Assembly (NCBI GenBank): GCA_030623425.1
Contig: JAUXMA010000108.1
Coordinates: forward strand, 1 to 6,068
Length of the DNA: 6,068 nucleotides
Direction: 5' to 3'
Source: Rhodospirillaceae bacterium
Lineage (GTDB): Bacteria; Pseudomonadota; Alphaproteobacteria; Rhodospirillales; 2-02-FULL-58-16
Shown: piece by piece, positions 5,278 to 6,068 of the stretch
Numbering within the stretch: the stretch's first letter is position 1
Layout: each line of letters opens with the position of its first letter
Notes under the pieces: model-generated
Database searches by the model: none
Told to the model about the DNA's origin: nothing
The model's input: the letters and a program-made list of their open reading frames with translations, nothing else
Position numbers and translations under genes: made by a program

Positions 5278-6068
5278 TCAGGCTACGGACACGCCATCAA
5301 CGGTTATGACATAGGCCAGGAATTCCTCCGCCGGCACGGCCTTGCTGAAATGGTACCCTTGTCCATAGAGGCATTTCCTGGAGTGGAGAAACTCATGTTG
5401 ACCCTTTGTCTCGACGCCTTCGGCGACGGTTTCGATTTTGAGGCCGTCGGCCATGGCGATGATCGCCCGGGTCAAGGCGGCGTCATCCGGATCGTCCAAG
5501 ACGTCGCGAATGAACGAGCGGTCGATCTTGAGGATCGAAAACGGAAACTTCTTGAGATAGCTCAAGGACGAAAAACCGGTTCCGAAATCGTCGATGCTCA
5601 GTGACACGCCGATGGCGCGCAATCCCTCGAGGGTAACGGTGGCCTCGGCGATGTCGTCCATGAGGATGCTTTCGGTGACTTCCAGGTGCAGGAATTGGGA
5701 GGCCAGCCCGGTTTCCTCCAGAACCTTGCAAACCAGGTCGATGAAGCCGTGCCCCGTCATCTGCCGGCCGGACAGGTTGACCGTGACGAAGATCGGATCA
5801 GGTCCAATGTCGCTCCATTCTTTCGCCTGCCGGCAAGCGGTCCGCAGCACCCATTCCCCGATCTGGTTGATCAGGCCCGTTTCCTCGGCCAGCGGGATAA
5901 ACTCGTCGGGGGGCACCAATCCCCGTTCCGGGTGCCGCCACCTCAGGAGCGCCTCGGCGCCGATGACGTGCTGGGATGCCAGATCGACGATGGGCTGATA
6001 GTGGACATGGAGTTCCTCCCTTTCCATGGCGTGGCGCAAATCGCGCTCGAGACTCATCCGGTCGCCGG
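5278..6068 (-). CDS. EAL-domain cyclic-di-GMP phosphodiesterase (C-terminal part, cut by right edge)
   Basis: A complete EAL domain sits at the C-terminus of a protein whose N-terminus lies outside the window. Counting from the Met at base 6057, the domain shows YQPIVDL (20-26), the EAL signature GAEALLRW (33-40), N94 in VNLSGRQ, E126 in LEVTES, the loop-6 DDFGTGFSSL (156-165), K177 in LKIDRSFI, AEGVE (212-216) and Q233 in GQGYHFSKA. All residues expected for metal binding and catalysis are present, so it should hydrolyse c-di-GMP to pGpG. The Met at 6057 is probably not the true start. The frame is open to the edge (GDR before it), and MSLERDLRHAMEREEL resembles the linker that joins GGDEF to EAL, so a GGDEF-EAL protein is likely but not shown. 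It runs in the same direction as the hpn genes but is separated by 153 bases and a terminator-like hairpin. No functional link to hopanoids is shown. Confidence 0.9.
   Translation of the reverse strand, partial: GDRMSLERDLRHAMEREELHVHYQPIVDLASQHVIGAEALLRWRHPERGLVPPDEFIPLAEETGLINQIGEWVLRTACRQAKEWSDIGPDPIFVTVNLSGRQMTGHGFIDLVCKVLEETGLASQFLHLEVTESILMDDIAEATVTLEGLRAIGVSLSIDDFGTGFSSLSYLKKFPFSILKIDRSFIRDVLDDPDDAALTRAIIAMADGLKIETVAEGVETKGQHEFLHSRKCLYGQGYHFSKAVPAEEFLAYVITVDGVSVA

Noticed and set aside
5224..5604. 126-codon open frame on the plus strand starting in the hpnM-EAL gap
   Set aside because: It mostly overlaps the EAL domain in antisense, and nothing in the translation resembles a known protein.

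Overview
The window is GC-rich and tightly packed, and every gene in it lies on the minus strand. It carries most of a hopanoid-lipid biosynthesis cluster. Read in the direction of transcription (high to low coordinates) the order is: 3' part of a c-di-GMP phosphodiesterase gene (EAL domain, entering from the right edge); a terminator-like hairpin; hpnM; hpnC; hpnB; hpnD; hpnE; and, across a 122-base gap, the first 29 codons of what is probably the squalene-hopene cyclase gene (shc/hpnF), cut by the left edge. The gene set, GC-rich codon use and HpnCDE route point to a Gram-negative bacterium, most likely an alphaproteobacterium (Rhodospirillales-like). That placement is inference from gene content, not from a phylogenetic marker.

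How the genes work together, from known family biochemistry: HpnD joins two farnesyl diphosphates into presqualene diphosphate, HpnC converts that to hydroxysqualene, and the FAD enzyme HpnE reduces it to squalene. Squalene-hopene cyclase would then make hopene. HpnB is a membrane glycosyltransferase found with hopanoid clusters whose reaction is not established. HpnM is an exported MlaC/Ttg2D-like lipid-binding protein, likely to handle hopanoids or other lipids in the periplasm. All key motifs of these enzymes are intact.

The block hpnC-hpnB-hpnD-hpnE is very compact: gaps of 7 and 34 bases, then a TAATG stop/start overlap. Its internal starts have little or no Shine-Dalgarno sequence, which suggests translational coupling. 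The leading gene hpnM and the trailing gene shc do have purine-rich ribosome sites. The hpnE-shc gap is different from the rest: it has an AT-rich promoter-like segment followed by two tandem 20-base repeats, with a third partial copy of the repeat core overlapping the -35 element. This is the least explained structure in the window.

I found no mobile element, CRISPR array, tRNA or rRNA, and no clearly novel multi-gene system. The long open frames on the plus strand are GC-rich antisense shadows of the hpn genes.
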